Source of the DNA: DATBAK01 sp036787815
GTDB taxonomy: Bacteria; Actinomycetota; Acidimicrobiia; IMCC26256; PALSA-610
Assembly: GCA_036787815.1 (NCBI GenBank)
Contig: DAIQOP010000004.1
Span: forward strand, 1-34,496
Direction: 5' to 3'
Length of the DNA stretch: 34,496 nt
A program made the position numbers and the translations under genes. A model generated the notes under the pieces. The model saw nothing but the letters and a program-made list of their open reading frames with translations, did no database searches and was not told the DNA's origin. Below are positions 24,431-31,951 of this stretch, in pieces. Every line of letters begins with the position of its first letter. The stretch's first letter is position 1.

Positions 24431-25266
24431 GCGACCTCGGCCTCGACCCGCGCGATCGCCGCCCACTCCTCGAGACCCAGCGTTTCCGCGCGCACGCTCG
24501 GATCGATGCCCGCGGCCTCGAGCACCGCGATCGTGCGCGCCCCGAGCACGGTGGTCAACGCCCGGCGGAGCATCTTGCGCCGCGTCGCGAAGCCCGCGCG
24601 CACGAGCACGAAGAGCCGATCGACGTCGGGCACCTCCACCGGTGGCTCCGGGCGCCGGACGAGCCGCACGAGCACGGAATCCACGGCCGGTTTGGGCATG
24701 AACACGGTGGGCGGCACCAGGCCGGCGAGCTCGGCGGTGGCGTAGTACGCGACCTTCACCGACACGGCACCGTACGGGTCGGTGCCCGGCGCGGCGGCCA
24801 TGCGCTCACCCACCTCGCGCTGCACCATCACGAAGAGGCGCTCGACCATCGGTGCGGTCTCGAGCACGCGCACGACGAGCGGTGTCGCGACGTTGTACGG
24901 GAGGTTCGACACCATCGACCATCCCGGAGTCGTGCCGAGCAGGTCGCTCCAGTCGACATCGAGCGCGTCGCCCTGCACGATGCGCACTGCGTACCCGTCG
25001 AGCACTTCGTGCAGCACGGGTACGAGGTGCCGGTCGAGCTCGAGCGCGACGATCTCGGCCGCGCCCGCGTCGGCCAGCGCGAGCGTGAGCGATCCGAGTC
25101 CGGGACCGACCTCGACGACGCGCGTCGAGGCGTCGATGCCCGCGAGGCGCACGATGCGACGCGCGGTGTTCGGATCGGCGAGGAAGTTCTGCCCGAGCGC
25201 GCGCCCCGGGCGCACGCCGTGACGATCGAGGAGCGTCTGGATCGACGCCGGCGTGAGCAGGTTCAC
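24427..25266 (-). CDS. rsmA: 16S rRNA dimethyladenosine transferase
   Basis: The product has 279 residues. RsmA (KsgA) dimethylates two adenines near the 3' end of 16S rRNA. Motifs in order: RALGQNFLADPNTARRIV, the SAM site VEVGPGLGSLTLALAD, QGDALDVDW, and the catalytic NLPYNVATPLVVRVL, followed by the PKPAVDSVLVRL segment. GTG at 25266 has GGGG close upstream; a GTG at 25281 is possible. It follows the transglycosylase stop by 47 bases. Confidence 0.96.
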   Translation of the reverse strand: MNLLTPASIQTLLDRHGVRPGRALGQNFLADPNTARRIVRLAGIDASTRVVEVGPGLGSLTLALADAGAAEIVALELDRHLVPVLHEVLDGYAVRIVQGDALDVDWSDLLGTTPGWSMVSNLPYNVATPLVVRVLETAPMVERLFVMVQREVGERMAAAPGTDPYGAVSVKVAYYATAELAGLVPPTVFMPKPAVDSVLVRLVRRPEPPVEVPDVDRLFVLVRAGFATRRKMLRRALTTVLGARTIAVLEAAGIDPSVRAETLGLEEWAAIARVEAEVA

Positions 25267-25313
25267 CGCCCCAGTGTGCACGCGACGCCCCGCGAACCGG
25301 GCCAGGACCGGAA

Positions 25314-26584
25314 CTACGGGAGGCCGGCGCAGCGGTGGTGCCAGTGGCCCGCGCCCTGCCACTTGTACAGCGAGTACGCGAGCAGATCCTGGTCGGCCGG
25401 CGCCGCGGTCTCGGGAGCGACACCGACCAGCGCGACGAGCCCGAGGTGGCGGGCGATCCCGTTCCACGTCATCTGGTCGAACTGGTACGCACCGCGGTAG
25501 CGGCCGTCGGGGCTGACGGCGCCGTAGCCGCCCGCATCGACCGATTCGAAGTGCCGGGTGCACACGAGGAAGGCGTCGCCGTCCAGCCTTGAAGCGGCGG
25601 GGAACACGGCGGCGGAGGCGACGTGGCGGCCGTCGTTGTCGACGAAGGCCGGGCCACCCGCCACCGGCCCGCGGGGCCCTCGGCCCGGTGCCGACGGGAC
25701 CGCGAGCGACTCCGAGCTCCGATGGAGCCGAACCGGCGAGGGCCCGACGACGCGCGCGGGCCGGCCGGCGGTGCCGGCACCGCGGGTGCTCGCCGCTCCC
25801 CCGCTCACCCCGGAGCCGTCGGCCAGGGAGACGGTGCGGTCGAACGCACGGGAGGCGCGGGNNNNNNNNNNGGGCTGCGACGGAGCCGAAGCGGCGACGG
25901 CCCGACGACGCGCGCCGGCCCGGCGGCCGTGCCGGCACCGCGGGCGCCCCCACTCACCCCGGAGCCGTCGGCCCGGGAGACGGTGCGGTCGAACGCACGG
26001 GAGGCGCGGGCCGAACCCGCGACCGACGCAACGCCGTGGCTCCCCGGCGCCAGCGCGACGGCCGCGGTCGCGACGAACGCGCCCGAGAGGCCGACCGCGA
26101 GCACGAGCTGCCTCCGCCGGTACGCGCGCCGGACCGCGATCCGGTGCTCGACGTACACCGAACGCCGGTCGCCGAGGCTCCGCACCGACGGGTGCGCGCC
26201 TCCACCGACCTCGACCGCGAACGCCTCGACGGGGATGTCGAACGGCACGACCGGCCGGGGCCGGCGTCCGGGCCGCGGCCCGCGACGCGCAGGTGTGCTC
26301 GGGTGCAGCACGTGCGTGCGGCGAACCGGTGCGCGCGTGTCGGTGCCGTCGGCGCGGCGCGGGTGCACGGGCGTCCACAGCGGGTGCAGCACGACGGGCG
26401 GCTCGTCGGTGCTCGGCGGCGCGCTCGAGTGCAACCGGCTCGGTCCGGCGGGGACGACCTCGATGAGCCGCGTGCGCGCGAGCGCGGCGCGAGTACCGGG
26501 CGAGAGATGGCGACGGCGGCCGCCACTTTCACCGCGAACTCCCCCCGCGATCGGTCGCGTCGCAGCGACCGTGCGCCGCGCCAT
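25314..26584 (-). CDS. Membrane-anchored transglycosylase-like (Rpf-type) protein, interrupted by gap
   Basis: About 420 residues are represented in two pieces around the gap at 25862-25871; the frame across it is undefined because ten N are a placeholder. The N-terminal ~155 residues are basic and proline-rich, followed by a membrane helix (about 160-180, LVLAVGLSGAFVATAAVAL). Then comes a repeated linker (unit about 47 residues), and the C-terminus is a transglycosylase-like domain: CTRHFESVDAGGYGAV with the probable catalytic Glu, then YRGAYQFDQMTWNGIARHLG and a final cysteine. Rpf-type enzymes cleave peptidoglycan and aid growth from dormancy. ATG at 26584 is used, but the start is uncertain. 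The place matches RpfB between tatD and rsmA. Confidence 0.8.
25721..26010. repeat. Coding tandem repeat flanking the scaffold gap
   Basis: Bases 25804-25861 and 25953-26010 are 58-base copies with one difference, and the flanking parts (around 25721-25803 and 25872-25952) are also similar. Together they form a repeat of about 140 bases, one copy on each side of the gap. Its protein contains ASRAFDRTVS, ADGSGVSGGA and PARVVGPSP. The gap is probably where further copies collapsed in assembly. Confidence 0.85.
25862..25871. other. Assembly gap (10 N) within the transglycosylase gene
   Basis: The N run sits at a repeat boundary inside the gene. Its true length and the number of repeat units are unknown, so the apparent frame change across it has no biological meaning. 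Confidence 0.95.
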
Positions 26585-26745
26585 CACACGAACGGCGCCT
26601 ACTCGAACCGCACGGACTCGAATCGGACGCCTCCCCGTTGGCCGATACGAATGCGCGAAGCGGGAGGGCCCTCGGTCCGCCCGCTCGGCTCGCGCAAGCT
26701 AACGAGTCCGGCGCGAATGATCCAATCGCCCCGCGCGCAGCGTGC

Positions 26746-27560
26746 TCAGGCGAACGAATCGAGCGCGAACACCCTGGTGGCGTTGCGGCTCNNNNNNNNN
26801 NGACCGGTTTCGGCGGCGCCATCCCGCGCGCCAACGCCGCCCCGACGACGGGGAGGTACGCGGTCTCGTTGCGCCGCCCCCGATGCGGCACCGGCGCGAG
26901 GAACGGCGCGTCGGTCTCGACCAGCAGCGCGTCGGCCGGCACGATCGCCGCGGCTTCGCGCACGTCGCCGGCGGTTCCGAACGACACGATGCCGCTGAAC
27001 GACAGGTACGCACCGATCGCCAACGCGCGTCGCGCTTCGACCGGGCCACCCGTGAAGCAGTGGAACACCGTGCGCGGCGGTACGCCGATCTCCTGCAGCA
27101 CGCGGAACGTGTCGTCCCACGCTTCGCGCGTGTGGATCACGAGCGCGCGGTCGAGCTCACGCGCCAACTCGATCTGCGCGGCGAACGCGCGCTCCTGCGC
27201 GTCACGCGGTGAATGCTCGTAGTGCAGATCGAATCCGGCCTCACCGATCGCGACGACGCGCGGGCTCGTGCGCGCGAGGGCCACGAGGTTGTCCCATTCG
27301 TCGTCGAGGCGCGACGCGTCGTGCGGGTGCAACCCCACCGTCGCGTACACGTTCGCGTGGCGCGCCGCGAGCTCGACCGCCGCACGCGAGGTCGCGAGGT
27401 CGGTACCGACGCAGACGGCACGCGTCACCCCCGCCTCGGCGGCGCGGGCGAGGTCGCCGTCGGGGTCGGCCGGGCCGCTCCCGGGTCGGTCGGGCTCCCA
27501 CTGGAGGTGGCAGTGGGAATCGATCCAGCGCAACGCCGAGCCGGGCGGATCGGCGGGCAT
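26746..27560 (-). CDS. tatD: TatD family metal-dependent DNase, interrupted by gap near its end
   Basis: TatD enzymes are TIM-barrel metal-dependent nucleases or deoxyribonucleases. The metal site starts with WIDSHCHL, followed by ATVGLHPHDA, VVAIGEAGFDLHY with the metal-binding Glu, LVIHTREAWDDT, TVFHCFTGG and LLVETDAPFLAP. After the gap at 26792-26801 the frame reads SRNATRVFALDSFA and stops at 26746, which fits the usual C-terminal end (NARRLF-like). Thus only about 10-20 residues appear missing. ATG at 27560 shares its A with the metG stop (TGATG). Confidence 0.92.
26792..26801. other. Assembly gap (10 N) in tatD
   Basis: The frame shifts across this run only because ten is not a multiple of three. 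Conserved sequence on both sides argues for one intact gene with a short unsequenced piece. Confidence 0.95.
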
Positions 27561-29089
27561 CAGCCCGCGGGGGCCCGGTCGATGCGGGGGAAGAGCGGCC
27601 CGCCCCGGTCGAGCTGGTTGCCGGCCGGGAGCCCGCCCCATGCCGCGGCGTCGGGGAGGCGCTGATCCTCGGGCCGGCCGGCCAGGCCGAGACGGCGCCA
27701 CAGCTCGGCGGCCGCCCCGGGGATCGCCGGCGAGGCCAGGAGGGCGACGATGCGCAGGGCTTCGAGGCAGTCGCCGATGATGCCCGCCGTCGCGGTCGCG
27801 TCGCCCGCTTTGTTGGTGACCCAGGGCTGGCGTTCCTCGATGTAGGAGTTCGCGGCGCGGATGAGATCCCAGACCGCGCCGAAGCCCGACGCGAAGTCGA
27901 GACGATCCATTGCCTCGCACTGCTGCGCGAAGACCGTCGAGGCCACGTGCTCGAGCGGGCCGTTGTCGCGCTCTGCGGGGACGACGCCACCGCAGTAGCT
28001 GTTGGCCATCGTGAGCACCCGGTTCGCGAGGTTGCCGAAGTTGTTCGCGAGGTCGGCGTTGTAGCGGGTCACCATGCCCTCGTACGAGAAGTCGCCGTCG
28101 GGCCCGAATCGCTGATCGACGAGGAAGTGGTAACGGACACCGTCGACGCCGAAGTCGGCGACGAGGTCCTTCGGCGCGATCTGATTCGCCGACGTCTTCG
28201 ACATCTTCTCGCCGCCGACGAGCAGCCATCCGTGCGCGAACACACAACGCGGAAGCTCGATGCCCGCGCTCATCAGCATCGCGGGCCAGAAGACCGCGTG
28301 GAACCGCAGGATGTCCTTACCGACGATGTGGTAATCGACCGGCCAGTAGCGGGCGAACCGCTCGGGATCGCTGCCGTATCCCACCGCGGTGCAGTAGTTG
28401 AACAACGCCTCGACCCACACGTACGCGACGTGGTTGGCGTCCCAGGGAAGTGGGATCCCCCATTCGATCGAGGTCCGGCTCATCGAGAAGTCGCGCAGGC
28501 CCGACTTGATGAACCCGAGCACCTCGTTGCGCCGCGAGTCGGGCTGCACCGCTTCGGGATGGGCCTCGTAGTGTGCGAGGAGCCGGTCGCCGAAGCGCGA
28601 GAGCTTGAAGAAGTAGTTCTCTTCCGTCACCCGCTCGACCGGGAGACTGTGGATCGGGCACAGGCCGCCGACCGCCTCTTCGTCGGTGTAATAGGCCTCG
28701 CAGGGAACGCAGTAGAGACCTTCGTAGACGCCGAGCTCGATGTCGCCGTTGTCGTACATGGTCTGCAGGAACCGGGTGACCGCGACGTGATGACGCGGTT
28801 CGGTGGTGCGGACGAAGTCGTCGTAGGAGATGTCGAGCAGATCCCATGCCTCGCGGAACTGCGCGCTCGTGCGATCGACCATCTCCTGCGGCGAGATGCC
28901 GTGCGCCTCGGCGGCCCGCTGGATCTTGAGGCCGTGCTCGTCGGTGCCGGTCAGGTAGACGACGTCGTCGCCCCACAGCCGCCTCCACCGCGCGAGCGCG
29001 TCGCCCGACACCGTCGTGTACGCGTGCCCGATGTGGGGCGCGTCGTTCGGGTAGTAGATCGGGGTCGTGACGTAGAACGGCTGGGCCAC
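27560..29089 (-). CDS. metG: Methionyl-tRNA synthetase
   Basis: The product has 509 residues, a class I synthetase that charges initiator and elongator tRNA-Met. HIGH motif PHIGHAY is at residues 18-24, the tRNA-binding loop GGEKMSKTSAN has K295, and the connective domain shows a zinc-site remnant CVPCEAYYTDEEAVGGLCPIH. The C-terminal anticodon domain is present (NRVLTMANSYCGG). No C-terminal EMAP-like domain is visible, as in the short actinobacterial form. GTG start with GAGG about eight bases before. It is followed directly by tatD and lies divergent from the AbrB-type gene. Confidence 0.97.
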   Translation of the reverse strand: MAQPFYVTTPIYYPNDAPHIGHAYTTVSGDALARWRRLWGDDVVYLTGTDEHGLKIQRAAEAHGISPQEMVDRTSAQFREAWDLLDISYDDFVRTTEPRHHVAVTRFLQTMYDNGDIELGVYEGLYCVPCEAYYTDEEAVGGLCPIHSLPVERVTEENYFFKLSRFGDRLLAHYEAHPEAVQPDSRRNEVLGFIKSGLRDFSMSRTSIEWGIPLPWDANHVAYVWVEALFNYCTAVGYGSDPERFARYWPVDYHIVGKDILRFHAVFWPAMLMSAGIELPRCVFAHGWLLVGGEKMSKTSANQIAPKDLVADFGVDGVRYHFLVDQRFGPDGDFSYEGMVTRYNADLANNFGNLANRVLTMANSYCGGVVPAERDNGPLEHVASTVFAQQCEAMDRLDFASGFGAVWDLIRAANSYIEERQPWVTNKAGDATATAGIIGDCLEALRIVALLASPAIPGAAAELWRRLGLAGRPEDQRLPDAAAWGGLPAGNQLDRGGPLFPRIDRAPAG

Positions 29090-29193
29090 GCTGAAGCCTC
29101 ACTCGACCGGTCGGGGTGACCATTCTGGCCCGACGACACCACGGCATCGGGACGACTTCCCCGCGCGCCGGTGCTCGCGGGCGTCGGCGACGC

Positions 29194-29199
29194 TACGCT
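29194..29199 (+). promoter_or_regulatory. Possible -10 (TACGCT) of AbrB-type gene
   Basis: TACGCT lies about 60 bases before the ATG at 29260, leaving a leader that holds GGGGGGAG as ribosome-binding site. No good -35 is visible. Confidence 0.4.
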
Positions 29200-29259
29200 G
29201 AACCCGTCAGTGGGGCGCCGAGGTCGAGGCGTCGTCGGCTTTTGTGGGGGGGAGTTTGC

Positions 29260-29550
29260 ATGAACTCCATTGGTATGACCCGTCGTATCGATGCGCTCGG
29301 ACGGATCGTCGTCCCGGCCGAGTTGCGACGCATCCTGGAGATCCGGGTCGGTGATCTGCTCGACATCCGCGTCGAGGACGGCCGTGTCGTCCTCGCCAAG
29401 GTCGAGCAGGCCTGCATCTTCTGCTCGTCGGTCGAAGCGTTGCGCCCGCACCACGGGAAGCTCGTGTGCGGGACCTGCGTCGATCGGCTGGCGGGCAGCT
29501 ACGGCTCGCCGAACGGGGCCCAGGAAGGCATCGCGACCGCCAGCTCGTAG
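29260..29550 (+). CDS. AbrB/SpoVT-type regulator with C-terminal zinc motif
   Basis: The product has 96 residues. Residues 1 to about 48 form an AbrB-like swapped-hairpin DNA-binding domain: RRIDALGRIVVPAELRRILE followed by GDLLDIRVEDGRVVLAKV. A short zinc-binding segment follows, CIFC then CGTC separated by 18 residues, as in SpoVT-like actinobacterial regulators. Such proteins bind DNA as dimers or tetramers; the target is unknown. ATG at 29260 is chosen because GGGGGGAG lies seven bases upstream. Its last 52 bases overlap rsmI on the opposite strand. Confidence 0.9.
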   Translation: MNSIGMTRRIDALGRIVVPAELRRILEIRVGDLLDIRVEDGRVVLAKVEQACIFCSSVEALRPHHGKLVCGTCVDRLAGSYGSPNGAQEGIATASS

Positions 29551-30383
29551 GCCCGGCGCTTCGCGACCCCGAGCTCGGCCGCGACCCCGGCCGCAGCGTC
29601 GCGCCGGCTCGTCCCGGCGGCCAACGCCCGCTCGAGGGCCGAGTGGATGTCGGCGTCGGTGACCTCCCGCTGCGTGTCGTCCGACGAGGTCGGACCCACG
29701 ACGAGCACGCACTCGCCACGTGGTGGGCGCTGCGCGACCCGCTCGGCCAGCTCGGCCAGGGTTCCCCGCAGCACCTCCTCGTGCAGCTTCGTGAGCTCGC
29801 GGGCGACCACGGCGCGGCGCCCGCCGCCCAGCACCTCCCGCAACTCGGCCAGCGTGGCGCCGACGCGGAGCGGCGACTCGAGGATCACCGTCGTCGCCGC
29901 CGTCGCGCGCATCGCGGCGATCCGTTCGGCGCGCGCGCCACCCTTGCGGGCCAGGAACCCTTCGAACACGAACGGGGTGGTCGGGAGGCCCGAGACGACG
30001 AGCGCGGCGAGGACCGCGCTCGGCCCTGGCACGGTCTCCACCACGAGACCGGCCTCCACGCACGCGCGGACGAGGCGTTCGCCGGGATCGGAGATGCCCG
30101 GAGTGCCGGCATCGCTCACGTACACGACCCGCGCGCCCTCGCGCACGAGCTCGACGATGCGCTCCGCCTCGGTCGCCTCGTTGTGCGCGTGCACCGCGCG
30201 CAGCCGACCGGCGGCCGGGATCGACGCGTGCGTGAGCAGCTTGCGCGTGTGGCGCGTGTCCTCGGCCGCGATCACGTCGGCGTCGCGTAGCGCAGCGACG
30301 GCGCGCGGCGAGAGATCTCCGAGGTTGCCGATCGGGGTCGCGACGATCACGAGCGCGCCGCCGTCGCGCCGCGCGTCGGTCAT
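29499..30383 (-). CDS. rsmI: 16S rRNA (cytidine-1402) 2'-O-methyltransferase
   Basis: The product has 294 residues, in the tetrapyrrole-methylase fold. It modifies C1402 in the decoding centre using SAM. Motifs: IVATPIGNLGDLSPRAVAAL, AAEDTRHTRKLL, VSDAGTPGISDPG and VPGPSAVLAALVVSGL. A helical C-terminal RsmI domain (DAAAGVAAELGVAKRRAYEL) follows. ATG overlaps the DUF192 stop by four bases. The 3' end runs 52 bases into the AbrB-type gene. Confidence 0.96.
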   Translation of the reverse strand: MTDARRDGGALVIVATPIGNLGDLSPRAVAALRDADVIAAEDTRHTRKLLTHASIPAAGRLRAVHAHNEATEAERIVELVREGARVVYVSDAGTPGISDPGERLVRACVEAGLVVETVPGPSAVLAALVVSGLPTTPFVFEGFLARKGGARAERIAAMRATAATTVILESPLRVGATLAELREVLGGGRRAVVARELTKLHEEVLRGTLAELAERVAQRPPRGECVLVVGPTSSDDTQREVTDADIHSALERALAAGTSRRDAAAGVAAELGVAKRRAYELAVAMPSWAPFGEP

Positions 30384-30709
30384 CCGCGCACCTCGACGAT
30401 GTCGCCGACGACGAGCTTCCAACGGTCGAACGCGCCGGCGGAGGCCTCGATCGCGAAGTACGCGCGGGGCACCGGTCGGGAGAGCCGCCACGGCGCGAGC
30501 GTGGCGGTGTGCAGCACGAACCCGTCGCGGTCGCAGAACGCGACGTCGACCGCGAACTTCATGCCGAACGAATGCACCTGCCGGCACGGGCGGATGATGA
30601 GCACGCCTTCGTGCTGCTCACGGCCGAGCAGGCCGCTGCGCCGCTGCCGCCGCGTCACCGCGACCTCCGCGGCGGCGAGCACGTCCTCGCCCCTGACGAG
30701 CCAGGCCAT
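30380..30709 (-). CDS. DUF192 family protein
   Basis: The product has 109 residues and no signal peptide. It has the DUF192 signatures RRSGLLGREQHEGVLIIRP, VHSFGMKFAVDVAFCDRDG and a C-terminal AIEASAGAFDRWKLVVGD. The function of the family is not established; many members are secreted, this one seems cytoplasmic. It is separated from the YchF-like gene by three bases and overlaps rsmI by four, so it is part of a three-gene operon. Confidence 0.88.
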   Translation of the reverse strand: MAWLVRGEDVLAAAEVAVTRRQRRSGLLGREQHEGVLIIRPCRQVHSFGMKFAVDVAFCDRDGFVLHTATLAPWRLSRPVPRAYFAIEASAGAFDRWKLVVGDIVEVRG

Positions 30710-30712
30710 CGC

Positions 30713-31747
30713 TCAGACGTTGAACCGGATCTCGAGGACGTCGCCGTCGCGGACCTCGTAGTCCTTGCCCTCGAGCCGGATCTTGTTCAGCTCCTTGGCC
30801 TTGGCCCACGACCCGATCTCGAGCAACTCCTCCCAGTCGATCACCTCGGCACGGATGAAGCCCCGTTGGAGATCGGAATGGATCACGCCCGAGCACTCGG
30901 GGGCACGCGCACCGGAGCGGAAGGTCCACGCTCGCGTCTCGTCGGGCCCGGTCGTGAGGAACGTGCGCCGGTTCAGCTGGTGGTACGCGCGGCGGGCGAG
31001 ACGGGGCACGACGCTCTCGCCGATGCCGAACGTCTCGAGCATCTCGAAGCGTTCGTCGGGCTCGCAGGCGGCGATCTCGGCCTCGACCTCGACGCACGCC
31101 GCGAGCGCGTCGGTGCCGAACGGCGCCGCGATGGTCTCGGCGTCCGCGATCTGGTTCTCGGAGATGTTGACGACCACGAGATGGGGCTTGCTCGTCAGCA
31201 GGAAGCACGGCGCGAGGAGCGCCTGCTCGTCGGCGGTGAGGTCGGAGCTGTAGACGGGTGTGCCCGCCTCGAGCACGGAGTGCGCGCGTTCGAGCGCGGC
31301 GATCTCGGGCAGCAGCGACTTGTCGCCCTTCGAGGCCCGCCGCTGCTTGTCGACGCGGGTCTCGACGGTCGCGAGATCGGCGATCACCAGCTCGAGCTCG
31401 AGCCCGGCGAGATCTCCCACCGGGTCGGGCGGACCGACCGACGGGTGCTCAAACGCCCGCAGGACGAAGAGGATCGCGTCGCAGTTGCGCAGCGCGCCGA
31501 GGAATCGGGCGCCGAGCCCCTCGCCCGGCTTCGCTCCCGGGGGGAGCGCGATGTGCACCAGCTCGAAGCCGGCGTGGACGATCTTCTTGGAGTGCGACAT
31601 CGCCGCGAGCCGGTCGACCCGCTCGTCGGGCACCGGCGCGATGGCCACCGCCGACTCGAACACGCCCGGGTCGGGGAGGCCCGTGAGGGCGCTGAACAGC
31701 CGGTTCGAGCCGGCGTCGGAGAGACCGACGAGTCCGAGGTTCTCCAC
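30713..31747 (-). CDS. YchF/OLA1-family protein with degenerate nucleotide-binding motifs
   Basis: The product has 344 residues. The C-terminal half agrees closely with YchF/OLA1: TRAWTFRSGARAPECSGVIH, GFIRAEVIDWEEL, and the end EGKDYEVRDGDVLEIRFNV, which is the TGS domain. The GEGLGARFLGALRNCD segment and NISE (the usual NxxE base-recognition site) are kept. The P-loop is not: where YchF has NVGKSTLF this protein has DAGSNRLF, so the lysine (Ser14 here) and the Ser/Thr are lost. The G3 region reads VHIALPPGA instead of VDIAGLVKGA. It probably cannot hydrolyse ATP normally and may act as a ribosome- or partner-binding protein. GTG start, six bases after TAGCCT. Confidence 0.85.
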   Translation of the reverse strand: MENLGLVGLSDAGSNRLFSALTGLPDPGVFESAVAIAPVPDERVDRLAAMSHSKKIVHAGFELVHIALPPGAKPGEGLGARFLGALRNCDAILFVLRAFEHPSVGPPDPVGDLAGLELELVIADLATVETRVDKQRRASKGDKSLLPEIAALERAHSVLEAGTPVYSSDLTADEQALLAPCFLLTSKPHLVVVNISENQIADAETIAAPFGTDALAACVEVEAEIAACEPDERFEMLETFGIGESVVPRLARRAYHQLNRRTFLTTGPDETRAWTFRSGARAPECSGVIHSDLQRGFIRAEVIDWEELLEIGSWAKAKELNKIRLEGKDYEVRDGDVLEIRFNV

Positions 31748-31753
31748 GGTCTC

Positions 31754-31759
31754 AGGCTA
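31754..31759 (-). promoter_or_regulatory. Putative -10 (TAGCCT) of the ychF-like operon
   Basis: On the minus strand TAGCCT is followed by GAGACC and the GTG start codon at 31747, the same six-base spacing as elsewhere in the window, suggesting a leaderless mRNA for this three-gene operon. Confidence 0.5.
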
Positions 31760-31799
31760 GTGGGGACGTCGGAGTTCGCTCGCGGCGGGCGACCGCCGG

Positions 31800-31805
31800 T
31801 AGCGT
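31800..31805 (+). promoter_or_regulatory. Putative -10 (TAGCGT) of bL37-like gene
   Basis: TAGCGT is followed by eight bases and ATG at 31814. It is divergent from the ychF-like promoter, about 40 bases away. No Shine-Dalgarno sequence precedes the ATG. Confidence 0.5.
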
Positions 31806-31813
31806 GGGACCTC

Positions 31814-31900
31814 ATGAGCAAGAAGAGCAAGCTGCGCCGCCTGCGGGCCCGTCGCAACAAGGCGAACCACGGCAAGAAGCCGCGCGCCGGTCGCCGGTAG
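31814..31900 (+). CDS. bL37-like small ribosomal protein
   Basis: The product has 28 residues: MSKKSKLRRLRAR, then RNKANHGKKPRAGRR. It is mainly Lys and Arg, and the ANHGKKP end matches the tiny actinobacterial 50S protein bL37 (ANHGKRP), though that comparison is from memory. The gene stands alone on plus between the ychF-like operon and the convergent fetB-like gene. A 14-base near repeat (TCGCCGGTAGTCC) at 31891 and 31907 covers its stop. The tail of fetB begins 29 bases later. Confidence 0.8.
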   Translation: MSKKSKLRRLRARRNKANHGKKPRAGRR

Positions 31901-31925
31901 TCCTGTTCGCCGGTAGTCCGGTTCC

Positions 31926-31951
31926 GCCCTCACTCCACCGGACGTGAGGGC
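31926..31951. terminator. Hairpin at the end of fetB-like gene
   Basis: GCCCTCAC (31926-31933) pairs with GTGAGGGC (31944-31951) around ten bases. The stem covers the fetB-like stop codon and lies after the bL37-like gene, so it can serve as a two-way terminator. Confidence 0.55.

Noticed and set aside
25862..26801. Apparent frameshifts in the transglycosylase gene and tatD
   Set aside because: Both occur exactly at ten-N scaffold placeholders, whose length is arbitrary; not evidence for pseudogenes.
25589..26998. Long plus-strand frames over the transglycosylase and tatD
   Set aside because: Arg/Pro-rich, run through two N gaps, and lie opposite recognisable domains.
29116..29259. Upstream extension of the AbrB-type gene
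   Set aside because: The extra residues are Arg/Gly-rich, cross the putative promoter, and lack a ribosome-binding site; ATG at 29260 has GGGGGGAG before it.
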